From Gallionellaceae bacterium (GTDB lineage: Bacteria > Pseudomonadota > Gammaproteobacteria > Burkholderiales > Gallionellaceae): 41,228 nucleotides of DNA. The stretch lies in contig JAUQWW010000053.1 in the NCBI GenBank assembly GCA_030834965.1, positions 1 to 41,228 of the forward strand. Direction: 5' to 3'. Below, one piece after another: positions 23,666-35,479 of the stretch (its first letter is position 1; every line of letters starts with the position of its first letter). The notes under the pieces are model-generated. The model made no database searches. It was not told the DNA's origin and saw only the letters and a program-made list of their open reading frames with translations. A program made the translations under genes and the position numbers.

Positions 23666-24079
23666 ATGAACTTCCAGCGCGGACGCATGCGTGAAGAGCC
23701 GGAAATCAATTTGATTGCTCTGATAGACGTATTAATGGTCATCCTGATCTTCCTGATGGTCACGACCACCTATTCAAAATTTGCCGAGTTGCAGATCAAC
23801 CTGCCTCAAGCCACCGGGGAAAAATCAACCACGCTAACCAACGAGATCAATATTGCGGTGGATGCCTCCGAGCGCTATACCATCAACAACGCAGGCATTG
23901 CATTCAGCGATGTCGACAACTTTGCCCAAGCGCTGCGCAAGGCAGCAGGCGATCAGAAGGAACCCACCATCATCATCAATGCCGACGCCAAGGCACCTCA
24001 CCAGGCCGTGGTCAACATCATGGAAGCCGCACGTATCGCAGGCTACAGCCGCATCACCTTTACCACCAGCCGCAAATAG
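23666..24079 (+). CDS. exbD: ExbD/TolR-family proton channel protein
   Basis: The 137-residue protein has a single membrane helix near 17-37 (PEINLIALIDVLMVILIFL) with the proton-carrying Asp in IDVL. The periplasmic domain has the ExbD pattern ITINA-like IIINADAKAPHQAVVNIMEAARIAGY. It begins 3 bp after the exbB stop, so both subunits are made together. It would line the ExbB pentamer pore and couple proton flow to a partner protein. Confidence 0.93.
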   Translation: MNFQRGRMREEPEINLIALIDVLMVILIFLMVTTTYSKFAELQINLPQATGEKSTTLTNEINIAVDASERYTINNAGIAFSDVDNFAQALRKAAGDQKEPTIIINADAKAPHQAVVNIMEAARIAGYSRITFTTSRK

Positions 24080-24189
24080 GAAAGGCCTGATACTCGTTCT
24101 TCTATGCAATTCATGGCGAACGCGCTGCAGCCGGTGAACGGAATTGGAAGACTTGCATTTTGTTTCCAATTGACCAGTGATCAATAAGC

Positions 24190-25182
24190 ATGAACTGGCT
24201 GGAACGGCACTGGTATCGCATCACCCCGCTTCACCTTGTCCTGCTGCCGCTCAGTTTTGTTTTCCGCCTGATGGCGGCGGTGCGCCGCGCGCTTTTTCGC
24301 AGCGGCCTGCTGGCGAGTGAAAAACTCCCGGTTCCCGTCATCGTGGTAGGCAATATCACGGTTGGCGGCAGCGGCAAGACGCCCCTCACGTTGTGGCTGG
24401 CACAGCAACTGCTCGATAGCGGCTGGCATCCCGGCATTATCAGCCGCGGCTACGGCAGCCAGGCCACCACTCCACAAGCCGTGCAACCTTCCAGCAATCC
24501 CGATTTGGTCGGCGACGAAGCGGTGCTGATGGCACAACGCAAATTTTGTCCGGTCTGGGTCGGGCGTGATCGCCCCGCTGTCGCACACGCCCTACTCCAG
24601 GCTCACCCGGAATGCGACGTATTGCTCAGCGACGACGGCCTGCAGCATTACCGCCTGCAGCGCGATGTCGAGATTGCCGTGGTGGACGGCATGCGCCGCT
24701 TCGGCAACGGTTTTCTGCTTCCCGCCGGTCCCTTGCGTGAGCCGCCATCCCGCCTGGCAGAAGTAGACGCGATCGTTGTACATGGAGGAGCCGCTGCTGC
24801 AGGCGAGTTCAGCATGCAATTGCACGGCGAAATTTTTTATAACCTGCTCAACCCGGACACATCGGTGCAGGCAGCCGATTTTTACGGGCAGCGCCTGCAC
24901 GTCATCGCCGGGATCGGCCACCCTCAGCGTTTCTTCACACACCTGAACAGCCTGGGGCTGACGGTGCATGCGCACCCCTTCCCCGACCATCATCGTTATG
25001 TGCCTGACGATTTGGTTTATTCCGACGCCGATGCGATACTCATGACGGAAAAAGATGCGGTAAAATGCGCGGCATTCGCCACCGAGAAATGCTGGGTTCT
25101 GCGCGTGGATGCGCAGCTTGACCCGTCTTTCACCCAACACATCCTGGAAAGGATCACCCCTGATGGACGCGAAACTGCTTGA
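24190..25182 (+). CDS. lpxK: Tetraacyldisaccharide 4'-kinase LpxK
   Basis: The 330-residue enzyme phosphorylates the 4' position of the lipid A disaccharide precursor at the inner membrane. It starts with an amphipathic membrane-associated stretch ([18 protein letters not shown]), then a P-loop [15 protein letters not shown] near 52-66, YGSQA, DEAVLMA and the [15 protein letters not shown] motif with catalytic Asp residues. The GPLREP motif near 185 is also typical. It overlaps the downstream Trm112-like gene by 20 bp, showing an operon with ycaR, kdsB and adk. Confidence 0.95.
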   Translation: MNWLERHWYRITPLHLVLLPLSFVFRLMAAVRRALFRSGLLASEKLPVPVIVVGNITVGGSGKTPLTLWLAQQLLDSGWHPGIISRGYGSQATTPQAVQPSSNPDLVGDEAVLMAQRKFCPVWVGRDRPAVAHALLQAHPECDVLLSDDGLQHYRLQRDVEIAVVDGMRRFGNGFLLPAGPLREPPSRLAEVDAIVVHGGAAAAGEFSMQLHGEIFYNLLNPDTSVQAADFYGQRLHVIAGIGHPQRFFTHLNSLGLTVHAHPFPDHHRYVPDDLVYSDADAILMTEKDAVKCAAFATEKCWVLRVDAQLDPSFTQHILERITPDGRETA

Positions 25183-25348
25183 AATCCTGGTTTGCCCATT
25201 GTGCAAATCCCCGCTGATTTATCACAAAGCCGAGCAGGAACTGATCTGCAAGGCAGACCGGCTGGCCTTCAAAATCCAGGACGACATTCCTGTCATGCTG
25301 GCGGACGAAGCTCGCACATTGACCGCGGAAGAAGCAGAAAAACTGTAA
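25163..25348 (+). CDS. ycaR: Trm112-like small zinc-type protein (YcaR family)
   Basis: ATG 25163 gives 61 residues. The start pattern [18 protein letters not shown] and the later [11 protein letters not shown] mark the Trm112/YcaR family. Only the first Cys pair (CPLC) is clear. A second pair, present in eukaryotic Trm112, is reduced to one Cys (LICKAD), so zinc binding is uncertain. Trm112 proteins activate methyltransferases, but the bacterial role is not established. The gene always travels between lpxK and kdsB in many proteobacteria. It overlaps lpxK by 20 bp. Confidence 0.92.
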   Translation: MDAKLLEILVCPLCKSPLIYHKAEQELICKADRLAFKIQDDIPVMLADEARTLTAEEAEKL

Positions 25349-25369
25349 CGGGTCCCCTTAAAACCCAAA

Positions 25370-26853
<1,484 letters not shown>

Positions 26854-26855
26854 TC

Positions 26856-27296
26856 ATGGCCAGTTCCATACCGCCTGACATTCCGCAAAAAGCCAGCAAA
26901 CACGTGCTTACACTGGCGGACGCCAAGCGCATTGCGGCAGCGGCCGAAGCCGAGGCGTTGCGCAACGAGTGGCGCGTTGTCATTGCGGTAGTGGATGATG
27001 GCGGCCACCTGCTCTACCTGCAACGCAGCCACGACACCCAGTTCGGCAGCGTGGAAACAGCCATCCAGAAGGCGCACGCGGCAGTAGCATTTCAGCGCCC
27101 GACCAAAGTATCGGAAGATGCTGTGCTGAGCGGACGCCTGATTCATCTCGCTCTGCCGGGCGTTATCCCTGCCGAGGGCGGTGTGCCGCTGTTGCGCAAC
27201 GGCCAGATCGTCGGTGGCTTGGGCATCAGCGGTGTGCGCTCTTTCCAGGACGGGCTGGTCGCACAAGCCGGCGCGGACGCTCTCGGGCAAGACTGA
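26856..27296 (+). CDS. GlcG/HbpS-family protein
   Basis: ATG 26856 gives 146 residues. The fold pattern is [44 protein letters not shown], then [20 protein letters not shown]. Relatives include HbpS (haem-binding, redox sensing in Streptomyces), PduO C-terminal domains and GlcG of glycolate clusters. No signal peptide is present, so it is probably cytosolic. Ligand and role are unknown. It lies between adk and the gamma-carbonic-anhydrase-like gene, each 2 bp apart, so it is expressed with them. Confidence 0.88.
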   Translation: MASSIPPDIPQKASKHVLTLADAKRIAAAAEAEALRNEWRVVIAVVDDGGHLLYLQRSHDTQFGSVETAIQKAHAAVAFQRPTKVSEDAVLSGRLIHLALPGVIPAEGGVPLLRNGQIVGGLGISGVRSFQDGLVAQAGADALGQD

Positions 27297-27298
27297 CC

Positions 27299-27826
27299 AT
27301 GCTGTACCGTCTGGAAGACCGCATACCGGAATTGCACGGGCAGCGGCACTTCATCGCGCCCAACGCCAGCGTCATCGGATCGGTCATTCTGGAAGATAAC
27401 GTCAGTGTCTGGTTCAACGCAGTGATACGCGGCGACAACGAACCCATCCGCATCGGCACAGACAGCAACATTCAGGATGGCGCGGTACTTCACACCGACC
27501 CCGGTGCGCCGCTCAGCATCGGCAATAATGTTACTGTCGGCCACCTCGCCATGCTGCACGGCTGCACCATCGGCGACGGCAGCCTGATCGGCATCAAGAG
27601 CGTCATCCTCAATCACGCCGTGATCGGGCGCAACTGCCTGATCGGCGCAAACACGCTGATCACGGAAGGCAAGATCATTCCGGATAATTCACTGGTGATC
27701 GGTTCGCCCGGAAAAGTGCTGCGCACGCTGGGCGAGGAAGAAATCGCGGCGATGCATGCCAACACCGCGCACTACGTGGAAAACCTGCAACGCTACCTGA
27801 AGACGCTCAAACCGCTTGCGGTTTAG
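27299..27826 (+). CDS. Gamma-carbonic-anhydrase-like hexapeptide protein (YrdA family)
   Basis: The 175-residue protein is a left-handed beta helix with hexapeptide repeats (about 20-140) and a C-terminal helix. Potential zinc ligands are His in AVLHTD and the pair in [10 protein letters not shown], arranged as in gamma carbonic anhydrases and YrdA. Many YrdA-type proteins lack measurable activity, so the reaction is uncertain. The stop overlaps the stop of the opposing chemoreceptor gene by 4 bp. It is last in the exbB to 27826 gene run. Confidence 0.9.
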   Translation: MLYRLEDRIPELHGQRHFIAPNASVIGSVILEDNVSVWFNAVIRGDNEPIRIGTDSNIQDGAVLHTDPGAPLSIGNNVTVGHLAMLHGCTIGDGSLIGIKSVILNHAVIGRNCLIGANTLITEGKIIPDNSLVIGSPGKVLRTLGEEEIAAMHANTAHYVENLQRYLKTLKPLAV

Positions 27827-28950
27827 TTTGGAGAGTGGCACAACAGGCTGCTATCCGTCTCACCCGCCTGGGCAATACGATCCAGCGCATGCAACACCGC
27901 CATGCTTTCCGCTTCAAATTTCGCCATCATATCCAATCCCGTCTGGGTGTCCCCATTATTGAATGCCATCACTGCATGGCGCCCGCAGTCATGAAAGGCC
28001 TTGTGCGGCACTTCGACCTCGCGATAGCCGTCCAGCTTTGAGTAGCAATCATGTCCCTCGCCTTCGTAATACCATTTGCCGAGGCGGCATTCGGTATGTA
28101 CCGCGAAGCTATCCGCCGTTCTGTCCGACTGACCCATGAATACCTTGTAAATCTCAAACTTGTAGAGGACATGGTCAATCTTCGCGACCTCGACAAAGCT
28201 GCGCAATGCAGAAGCTGAAATAGTGCCTTCCATCTTGTTCGACAGATCGAGCAAATGCTGCATGTTATGCATCACCAGCACCACCTCCTGGCTGAACAAA
28301 TCCGATTTCTGCGCCCACTGTTCCATCTGGCTGCGCGTTTGCTCTGTCTCCCCCTGAATCGAACCCACAAGGGAAGAAATCTCGTTTGTGGCCTTGGCGG
28401 TGCGCTCCGCAAGCTTCCTCACTTCATCGGCGACCACAGCGAAGCCGCGCCCCTGTTCGCCTGCACGGGCCGCCTCGATGGCAGCATTCAACGCCAGCAG
28501 GTTGGTCTGTTCTGCAACATCCTTGATGAGGTTGACGATGCTGCCGATCTGGCCGGCACGCTCAGCAAGATTCTGCACGTTATGCGAGGTCTGCTTGGTG
28601 TCTTGTGCCAGCGCCTCCAGACTGCCTGCAATTTTTACCACTGCCATGCGGTTAGTACCAGAAATTTTTGCCGCCTCGATGGCATGCAGTTTTTCTTCCT
28701 TCATGTTATTTGCCGACGTTACCTGGGACTTCTGCAGTGCGGTAAAAGAATCGCCAAACGCCTGCATGTTGCCGTGAATCTGCGACACGACTGTTTGCTT
28801 TTGCTCGGCCTCGATCAACCCGGCACGCAGCATCGCCTGCTCCTGGTGCGCAGATTCCAGATCGGTGCGCAGGCGGGCAATTTCCTGTTCGCCTGCGAGG
28901 ATGCGCTCCTGCAACTGCGATTTTTCTTCCTTATGCCTGCCAAAAAGCAT
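27823..28950 (-). CDS. Soluble chemoreceptor with C-terminal CZB domain
   Basis: ATG 28948-28950, preceded by GGGGAAGA, gives 375 residues. A longer frame to 29157 would overlap the neighbouring chemoreceptor. No membrane helix is present. An N-terminal coiled coil (about 5-60) is followed by a methyl-accepting signalling domain with the hairpin [19 protein letters not shown], and then a CZB zinc-binding domain (about 245-355) with [12 protein letters not shown] and His residues in [10 protein letters not shown] and [12 protein letters not shown] receptors sense zinc-linked oxidants such as hypochlorous acid in other species. It lies 64 bp downstream of the NIT-type receptor gene and is probably in the same transcript. 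Confidence 0.9.
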   Translation of the reverse strand: MLFGRHKEEKSQLQERILAGEQEIARLRTDLESAHQEQAMLRAGLIEAEQKQTVVSQIHGNMQAFGDSFTALQKSQVTSANNMKEEKLHAIEAAKISGTNRMAVVKIAGSLEALAQDTKQTSHNVQNLAERAGQIGSIVNLIKDVAEQTNLLALNAAIEAARAGEQGRGFAVVADEVRKLAERTAKATNEISSLVGSIQGETEQTRSQMEQWAQKSDLFSQEVVLVMHNMQHLLDLSNKMEGTISASALRSFVEVAKIDHVLYKFEIYKVFMGQSDRTADSFAVHTECRLGKWYYEGEGHDCYSKLDGYREVEVPHKAFHDCGRHAVMAFNNGDTQTGLDMMAKFEAESMAVLHALDRIAQAGETDSSLLCHSPN

Positions 28951-29014
28951 GGTGTCTTCCCCTCGAAAACTTCTATCGTCTGTCTCTACCGAACTGCCAT
29001 GAAACCGGCACGGG

Positions 29015-31000
29015 TTATGCCTTGAATTTTGCCACGGTGTTTTCGAGCACTTCAGCCAACTCTTCCAGGTTGCGCACAGTAGAGGCCGCATTCTGGGCAG
29101 TGGCGTAATTCTCGTCTGACATCTGCGCCACGCGCTCGACGTTGCGCGCAACTTCACTGATGGCTATGCTTTGTTCCCTGATCGCACTGCTGATGTCGCT
29201 CACAACATGGCTCACCTGCTGCGCACCTGAGCTGATCTGGGTGATCGCCTCACCGGCCTGGCCGGCCATCTCCACCCCCTTGTTGACCTGGTTGACGCAC
29301 ACTTCCATGCTGCCGACGGCATCCTTTGTGCCAGCTCGAATCTTGTCGATCATCCCGGCAATCACCTGCGTCGAATGTGTGGTGCTCTCGGCCAGCTTGC
29401 GCACCTCGTCCGCCACCACGGCAAACCCGCGTCCCTGCTCGCCCGCACGTGCGGCCTCAATGGCGGCATTGAGCGCGAGCAGATTGGTTTGATCAGCCAC
29501 TCCCTTGATCACCTGGACAATGGAGAATATTTCGTCGGACTGCTTGCCCAGATCCTGGATTATGGTTGACGACTGGTTCACTGTTTCGGCAATACTGCGC
29601 ATATCGTTGACCACGTGAAGAATGACCTCTCCGCCGCGCGATGAAAGCTCGCCGCTTTGCGCCGTTGTTTTTTGCGCATCGCTGGCATGCTCGGCGACCT
29701 GATCTATGCTCACCGTCATCTGCTCCATCGCAGCCGCCATCGCCGAAGCAGCCTCGCTCTGGCTCTGCGAGCCGCTGGTAACCCTGGTGGTGGCGTCAGA
29801 TACCTGGACCGCGCCATGACGCACTTGCTCAGCGCTTTCCGAAACATTGCGGATAATGCCCTGAATGCTGCTCATGAGCAGATTGAAAGCCTCGCCAGCC
29901 TGTCCGACTTCATCCTTGCCGAAAACTTCCACGCGCTGCGTCAGATCGCTGTTGCTTTGGGCCAGGACGATGGTTTCGTGCAGCTTGCGTATCGCAGTGA
30001 TGATGCTCCGGATGATCCATATGCCCAATATGATCGTTACCAGGATATTCACCATGGCAAATCCGACAGTGAGGGCTAGCGCTGAGCGCGCCTGGTCTGC
30101 CTGCTCGGCCGCAATCTCGTCGATATGCAGCGTGAGCACGTTTTCCACTTCTTTCAAGGCGTTGATACGGGCCGTCGCAGCTGCAAACCACTTGGTCGGT
30201 TCGATGTTGAAATTGCCTTCCGCCACCTTGCTAATGACTGTCTGGCGCATGGTTTCCACATCATCCACAACGGGACCCGTCAACTTGCTCTTGAAGAAAG
30301 CGATTTCCTTATCGAGGGCATTCTCCGCGAAATGCTCCAGCAATACCTTCTGTGTGCTGCCATGCTCAAGAAAGGTAAGGTACTGCGCCGGTTCGATCTT
30401 GTTGGCGACAAAAATCGGCACCATCAGCGCGCGCTCTTGACCGGCACGTTCCTTGGCGCCAAGAAACGCTTTATATACCCCCATGCGTGCGTTTATCTGC
30501 GCATTGTCAGTCTGCATGCTGATCATCGGCAACACTCTGAGCAGGCCAGCGATAGATCTGGTGTAATAGCCGGCGGCTTCGGGCGCGGATATCCTGAACC
30601 CTGACGCGGCATCGCGGTTGTCCTTGAGGCCACCCAGATTACTGATGGCCGCATCGACCGCAGTGCGGAAGGAAGCGGGCATGCCGGTCATATCCACCTG
30701 GCCATAGATTTCCTTTAACAATGCCAGATTCCTGTCGGTCTCGGCGCGGTATCCCGGCAGCTCCTGGGTAAACCTTTCGCCCTTGGATTGCACAAAACCT
30801 GCGGTGGCGCCGCGCTCGATCTGCAGATAATGGGCGAGATTTCCGAGAGAAACGGCCAACTTCATCAGCGACTGGGTTTGTGCGACATTTCTCCACTGCT
30901 GGTAGTTTTGCTGCGCGCTGATAGCCGAGTATGCAAGCAGCCCCAACAGCGGCAAGGCCAGCAGAAATACCAGTTTTTTTGAGATGGAAATATTTTTCAT
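29015..31000 (-). CDS. Membrane chemoreceptor with NIT-type sensor domain
   Basis: The 661-residue protein has an N-terminal helix (about 10-28), a large periplasmic nitrate/nitrite-sensing (NIT) domain (about 40-300, with [18 protein letters not shown] and the helical segment around [10 protein letters not shown]), and a second membrane helix near 310-335. A HAMP domain and a methyl-accepting signalling domain with [19 protein letters not shown] follow. It should relay a ligand signal to CheA/CheW, which are not in the window. The C-terminus lacks the NWETF-type methylase tether. A sigma-28-type promoter lies about 120 bp upstream, which fits flagellar-class regulation. Confidence 0.92.
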   Translation of the reverse strand: MKNISISKKLVFLLALPLLGLLAYSAISAQQNYQQWRNVAQTQSLMKLAVSLGNLAHYLQIERGATAGFVQSKGERFTQELPGYRAETDRNLALLKEIYGQVDMTGMPASFRTAVDAAISNLGGLKDNRDAASGFRISAPEAAGYYTRSIAGLLRVLPMISMQTDNAQINARMGVYKAFLGAKERAGQERALMVPIFVANKIEPAQYLTFLEHGSTQKVLLEHFAENALDKEIAFFKSKLTGPVVDDVETMRQTVISKVAEGNFNIEPTKWFAAATARINALKEVENVLTLHIDEIAAEQADQARSALALTVGFAMVNILVTIILGIWIIRSIITAIRKLHETIVLAQSNSDLTQRVEVFGKDEVGQAGEAFNLLMSSIQGIIRNVSESAEQVRHGAVQVSDATTRVTSGSQSQSEAASAMAAAMEQMTVSIDQVAEHASDAQKTTAQSGELSSRGGEVILHVVNDMRSIAETVNQSSTIIQDLGKQSDEIFSIVQVIKGVADQTNLLALNAAIEAARAGEQGRGFAVVADEVRKLAESTTHSTQVIAGMIDKIRAGTKDAVGSMEVCVNQVNKGVEMAGQAGEAITQISSGAQQVSHVVSDISSAIREQSIAISEVARNVERVAQMSDENYATAQNAASTVRNLEELAEVLENTVAKFKA

Positions 31001-31452
31001 GGTTGAACTACCTTCTGTCTAGATGGTGGCCTGGAAGGCTTGTCCGGTACAACTGACCCGGAAAGCGCCTTACCGCTTTAATTTATAGTGGCGTCCCAAA
31101 GGACACATTGCATTTAACCGTATCGGCAGCAACCAACAAAACTTGAATAAAAGAAGAAAACCCGCCCTGATCAAGCAAACAAGGAGCAAACCGCCTCCGG
31201 TATGCCAATGACCTGCGCGGCGTTTCTTGCCGGACAAGTCATATAGCGGACTATTTATTGCATCAGGACCGGCCATTTTGGTGCCCTGGTAATCATTAAG
31301 GGGCAATCATTCAGGGGTATTGCCTGCGCCGCAAAATGGCGTAACATGGCTTTCCTGCACGGGCTCGCTTTCACTGAAAAAAACACGATAAGCCGGCGGG
31401 GCCGTGGCAATGACATAAAAAAAGCATAAAAAATGTTCAGGGAGAATTGCGC
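31001..31452. other. 452-bp divergent intergenic region, chemoreceptor and pfp
   Basis: No real gene is apparent. A minus-strand frame at 31070-31306 has no ribosome site, no recognisable domain and covers the sigma-28-type promoter. The region contains that promoter (31120-31146). The side facing pfp has A-rich stretches and an SD-like CAGGGAGAA just before the ATG, but no clear sigma-70 promoter. Confidence 0.6.
31120..31146 (-). promoter_or_regulatory. Sigma-28 (FliA)-type promoter of the chemoreceptor genes
   Basis: On the minus strand TCAAGTTT (31139-31146), an 11-bp spacer and GCCGATAC (31120-31127) match the FliA consensus TAAAGTTT-N11-GCCGATAA with one mismatch in each box and exact spacing. 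Transcription would start near 31112 and give a leader of about 110 nt to the first chemoreceptor. Confidence 0.75.
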
Positions 31453-32712
31453 ATGGCGAAGAAAAATGCATTTTATGCCCAGTCAGGCGGCGTAACCGCA
31501 GTCATCAACGCATCGGCCTGTGGAGTCATCCAGACCGCACGCAAACACAAGGACAAGATCGGCAAGGTCTATGCCGGCCGCAACGGCATCATCGGCGCAC
31601 TGACCGAAGACCTGATCGATACCAGCAAGGATACCGCCCGGGCCATCACCGCGTTGCGCCACACCCCCTCCGGCGCCTTCGGCTCCTGCCGTTTCAAGCT
31701 CAAAGGGCTGGAAGAAAACAAGGTGCAGTATGAGCGCCTGATCGAGGTATTCAAGGCGCACAACATCGGTTACTTCTTCTACAACGGCGGCGGCGATTCC
31801 GCCGATACCTGCCTGAAGGTTTCCCAACTGGCCGACAAGATGGGCTACCCCATCCAGGCCATCCATGTACCCAAGACGGTGGACAACGATCTGCCGATCA
31901 CCGACTGCTGCCCGGGCTTTGGCTCTGTCGCAAAATACGTCGCGGTGTCGGTGCGCGAAGCCAGCTTCGACGTTGCTTCCATGGCCAAGACTTCCACCAA
32001 GGTGTTCGTGGTGGAAGTGATGGGTCGCCATGCCGGCTGGATCGCCGCAGCTGGCGGCCTGGCATCCGACAAGAATTGCGAACTGCCTATCGTCATCCTG
32101 TTCCCCGAAATACCCTTCAACAAGGAAAAATTCCTGGACAAGGTCGATGCGATGGTAAAACAACACGGCTACTGCTCGGTCGTCGTGTCAGAAGGGGTGC
32201 AGGGCGAGGACGGTAAATTTCTCTCCGACCAGGGACTGCGCGATGCTTTCGGCCATGCGCAGCTGGGCGGTGCCGCACCCGTCATTGCCAGCATGATCAA
32301 GGAAGCGCTGGGTTACAAATTCCACTGGGCGGTGGCGGATTACCTGCAGCGCGCCGCACGCCACATCGCTTCCAAGACCGACGTGGAGCAGGCCTATGCG
32401 CTGGGCAAAGCTGCGGTAGAGCTGGCGCTCAAGGGACACAACGCCGTCATGCCCACCGTCGCTCGCATCGCCGACCAACCCTACAAATGGAAAATCGGGG
32501 TCGCGCAGCTCAAGGATGTAGCCAACGTGGAGAAAATGATGCCGCGCAACTTCATCACGGCAGATGGCTTCGGCATTACCGAAAAGTGTCGCGCCTACCT
32601 GTCCCCCCTCATCAAGGGCGAGGACTATCCGCCCTATAAAGACGGCCTGCCGCAATACGTGCGGTTGAAAAATGTAGCGGTGCCAAAGAAGCTGGAGGAG
32701 TTCAAAGTGTAA
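31453..32712 (+). CDS. pfp: Pyrophosphate-dependent 6-phosphofructokinase
   Basis: ATG 31453, behind CAGGGAGAA, gives 419 residues. A TTG at 31447 is in frame but unlikely. The protein has the PFK fold with YNGGGDSADT and PKTVDND. Asp in GGGDS and Lys in PKTVDND are the residues that mark PPi- rather than ATP-dependent enzymes, and MGRHAGW is also conserved. The reversible reaction converts fructose 6-phosphate and fructose 1,6-bisphosphate with PPi/Pi. In methylotrophs and autotrophs such enzymes also act on sedoheptulose phosphates in the Calvin or RuMP cycles. It is followed after 42 bp by the H+-pyrophosphatase gene. Confidence 0.93.
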   Translation: MAKKNAFYAQSGGVTAVINASACGVIQTARKHKDKIGKVYAGRNGIIGALTEDLIDTSKDTARAITALRHTPSGAFGSCRFKLKGLEENKVQYERLIEVFKAHNIGYFFYNGGGDSADTCLKVSQLADKMGYPIQAIHVPKTVDNDLPITDCCPGFGSVAKYVAVSVREASFDVASMAKTSTKVFVVEVMGRHAGWIAAAGGLASDKNCELPIVILFPEIPFNKEKFLDKVDAMVKQHGYCSVVVSEGVQGEDGKFLSDQGLRDAFGHAQLGGAAPVIASMIKEALGYKFHWAVADYLQRAARHIASKTDVEQAYALGKAAVELALKGHNAVMPTVARIADQPYKWKIGVAQLKDVANVEKMMPRNFITADGFGITEKCRAYLSPLIKGEDYPPYKDGLPQYVRLKNVAVPKKLEEFKV

Positions 32713-32754
32713 CAATCTGCTGGTCTATCAGCCTAACCAAGGGAGGAAATAATA

Positions 32755-34791
32755 ATGTCAGGTGGCCTCATGTTTGCACTGCTGTGCGCAATCGCGGCGC
32801 TCTTGTATGGTGCGGTTTCGATTAAATGGATTCTGGGTCTGCCGACCGGCAACGACAGAATGCGGGAAATTTCCGCTGCCGTGCAGGAAGGCGCATCGGC
32901 CTACCTCAATCGGCAATACACCACCATTGGTATCGTCGGCGTCATTCTGCTCATTGTCATCCTTGTCGCATTGGGCTGGAAAACCGCCATCGGCTTTGCA
33001 CTGGGCGCGATTCTGTCGGGGGTCACCGGTTACATTGGCATGAACGTATCGGTGCGTGCCAACGTGCGTACCGCACAGGCCGCCAGCGAAGGGCTGAATG
33101 CTGCTCTCAACGTCGCCTTCAAGGGCGGTGCGATTACCGGCCTGCTGGTGGTCGGTCTGGGCCTGCTGGGCGTGGCTGGTTATTATGCCTTCCTCACGTT
33201 GATGATGGGCGCCAGCGCCACTGATGCAACACACTCTCTGGTGGGGCTGGCTTTCGGCAGTTCGCTGATTTCCATCTTCGCCCGTCTCGGCGGCGGCATT
33301 TTCACCAAGGGCGCTGACGTAGGCGCCGACCTGGTGGGCAAGGTCGAAGCCGGCATCCCCGAGGACGACCCGCGCAACCCGGCAGTAATCGCCGACAACG
33401 TCGGCGACAACGTAGGCGACTGCGCCGGCATGGCGGCCGACCTGTTTGAAACCTACGCAGTGACCATCATCGCCACCATGGTGCTGGGTGGTCTGATGAT
33501 TACCGGCTCTCCCCAGGCGGTGATCTATCCGCTGGTGCTGGGCGGCGTCTCCATTATCGCTTCCATTGTCGGCACCTTCTTCGTCAATACACGTGAGGGC
33601 GGCAAGATCATGAACGCGCTGTATCGCGGCCTGATCGTGTCCGCCGTGCTGGCGGTGGTCGCGTTCTACCCCGTGACCACCTGGATTCTCGGCGAAGGCG
33701 TGATGATCGGCGACAAGATGGTGACGTCCATGAATCTGTATCTGGCTTCCCTGATCGGTCTGGCGCTGACTGCAGCGATGGTGTGGATCACCGAGTATTA
33801 CACCGCCACCGAATTCAGCCCGGTGCGTCACATTGCGCAAGCCTCCACTACCGGTCACGGCACCAACGTGATCGCCGGTCTGGGTGTGTCGATGAAATCC
33901 ACCGCCGCCCCGGTGCTGGCCGTATGCCTGGCGATCTATGGCGCCTATGCCTTGGGTGGCCTGTACGGTATCGCCATCGCTGCGACCTCGATGCTGTCCA
34001 TGGCAGGTATCATCGTGGCGCTGGATGCTTACGGCCCGATCACCGACAACGCCGGCGGCATTGCTGAAATGGCCGGTCTGCCTGATGCGATTCGAGACAT
34101 TACCGACCCGCTCGACGCCGTAGGCAACACCACCAAGGCCGTAACCAAAGGCTACGCCATCGGCTCCGCCGGCCTGGCTGCACTGGTGCTGTTTGCCGAC
34201 TACACCCATGCGCTTTCCAGCCATGGCAGCGCAGCACTGACTTTCGACCTGTCCAACCACATGGTGATCATCGGCCTGTTCATCGGTGGCATGGTGCCTT
34301 ATCTGTTTGCCGCCATGGGCATGGAAGCGGTTGGTCGCGCCGCCGGCTCGGTGGTAGTCGAAGTGCGCCGCCAGTTCAAGGAAATACCCGGCATCATGGA
34401 AGGTACCGGCAAGCCTGAATATGGCACCTGCGTGGACATGCTGACCAAGGCGGCGATCAAGGAAATGATTGTCCCGTCGCTGCTGCCCGTTGCGGTTCCG
34501 GTGATCGTCGGCTTGACCCTCGGCGCGCAGGCTCTCGGAGGCGTGCTGGTCGGTACCATCATCACCGGCATCTTCGTGGCAATCTCCATGACCACCGGTG
34601 GTGGCGCATGGGATAACGCCAAGAAATATATCGAGGAAGGCAACTTCGGCGGCAAAGGTTCCGAAGCACACAAAGCCGCCGTCACCGGCGACACCGTGGG
34701 CGATCCATACAAGGATACCGCCGGTCCCGCGGTAAACCCGCTGATCAAGATCATCAATATCGTCGCGCTGATGATCGTGCCGTTGCTGTAG
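32755..34791 (+). CDS. hppA: Membrane-bound proton-translocating pyrophosphatase
   Basis: AAGGGAGGAAATAAT precedes the ATG. The 678-residue protein has about 16 membrane helices and the substrate-binding stretch [19 protein letters not shown] near 202-220 that chelates Mg-PPi. A second conserved region near the C-terminus contains [13 protein letters not shown] and [22 protein letters not shown] places Lys at about 461 and Thr at about 464, the pattern of potassium-independent H+-pumping types. It couples PPi hydrolysis to proton transport, or makes PPi from the proton gradient. Co-location with PPi-PFK suggests a shared PPi pool. Confidence 0.96.
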   Translation: MSGGLMFALLCAIAALLYGAVSIKWILGLPTGNDRMREISAAVQEGASAYLNRQYTTIGIVGVILLIVILVALGWKTAIGFALGAILSGVTGYIGMNVSVRANVRTAQAASEGLNAALNVAFKGGAITGLLVVGLGLLGVAGYYAFLTLMMGASATDATHSLVGLAFGSSLISIFARLGGGIFTKGADVGADLVGKVEAGIPEDDPRNPAVIADNVGDNVGDCAGMAADLFETYAVTIIATMVLGGLMITGSPQAVIYPLVLGGVSIIASIVGTFFVNTREGGKIMNALYRGLIVSAVLAVVAFYPVTTWILGEGVMIGDKMVTSMNLYLASLIGLALTAAMVWITEYYTATEFSPVRHIAQASTTGHGTNVIAGLGVSMKSTAAPVLAVCLAIYGAYALGGLYGIAIAATSMLSMAGIIVALDAYGPITDNAGGIAEMAGLPDAIRDITDPLDAVGNTTKAVTKGYAIGSAGLAALVLFADYTHALSSHGSAALTFDLSNHMVIIGLFIGGMVPYLFAAMGMEAVGRAAGSVVVEVRRQFKEIPGIMEGTGKPEYGTCVDMLTKAAIKEMIVPSLLPVAVPVIVGLTLGAQALGGVLVGTIITGIFVAISMTTGGGAWDNAKKYIEEGNFGGKGSEAHKAAVTGDTVGDPYKDTAGPAVNPLIKIINIVALMIVPLL

Positions 34792-34814
34792 CTCTTGCCA
34801 GATAGTCACAGCAC

Positions 34815-34841
34815 AAGGGGGCTTGCAGAAGCCCCCTTTTT
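34815..34841 (+). terminator. Intrinsic terminator after hppA
   Basis: A 10-bp stem AAGGGGGCTT/AAGCCCCCTT with loop GCAG is followed by a T run. It lies 23 bp after the stop and separates the pfp-hppA unit from ppa. Confidence 0.9.
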
Positions 34842-34898
34842 CACGCCCATCAATGATAAAATTCGCGCCTTTCTTAACACACCAGAGGCTTCATCATA

Positions 34899-35447
34899 AT
34901 GAGTTTGAATAAAGTCCCTTCCGGACAAAATTTACCCGACGATTTCAACGTGATCATCGAGATTCCCATGCACGGGGAGCCGGTGAAATACGAGGTGGAC
35001 AAGGAATCCGGCGCCATTTTTGTTGACCGTTTCATGAACACCGCGATGCACTATCCCTGCAACTACGGCTACATCCCGCATACCCTGTCCGCCGACGGTG
35101 ACCCGGTGGACGTGCTGGTCATTACCCCGGTGGCGCTGAATACCGGTGTTGTCGTGCGTTGCCGTCCGCTTGCGGTACTCAAGATGGAAGATGAATCGGG
35201 ACTGGACGCCAAGGTGCTGGCCGTGCCGGTAGACAAGCTTTCCACCCTGTATCGCGGACTGAAGAACTATAACGAACTGCCGGAGATCACACTCAAGCAG
35301 ATCACCCATTTCTTCCAGCATTACAAAGACCTTGAACCCAACAAGTGGGTCAAGATTGAGGGCTGGTTTGGCATCGAAGAGGCTCGCGCCGAAATCATGG
35401 CCGGAGTCGAAATGTATCAGAACGCACCGGATAAACCCCTGTTCTGA
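34899..35447 (+). CDS. ppa: Inorganic pyrophosphatase (family I, soluble)
   Basis: The 182-residue enzyme hydrolyses PPi to phosphate in the cytosol. Active-site residues appear in [21 protein letters not shown], the signature DGDPVDVLV and KVLAVP, and the length equals the E. coli-type enzyme. It has its own upstream region after the hppA terminator. Its presence beside two PPi-conserving enzymes is a puzzle of regulation, since it would waste the PPi they use. folD follows after 32 bp. Confidence 0.96.
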   Translation: MSLNKVPSGQNLPDDFNVIIEIPMHGEPVKYEVDKESGAIFVDRFMNTAMHYPCNYGYIPHTLSADGDPVDVLVITPVALNTGVVVRCRPLAVLKMEDESGLDAKVLAVPVDKLSTLYRGLKNYNELPEITLKQITHFFQHYKDLEPNKWVKIEGWFGIEEARAEIMAGVEMYQNAPDKPLF

Positions 35448-35479
35448 TCCGTTGCCACAATCACCCTGCAGGAGGCGAA

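Noticed and set aside
31070-31306. 78-residue minus-strand frame upstream of the chemoreceptor
   Set aside because: It has no ribosome site, covers the sigma-28-type promoter and has no family resemblance, although it contains a short hydrophobic stretch.
32758-34809. 683-residue open frame on the minus strand
   Set aside because: It mirrors hppA exactly, is rich in His, Gln and Gly as expected from the complement of a GC-rich membrane-protein gene, and shows no domain.
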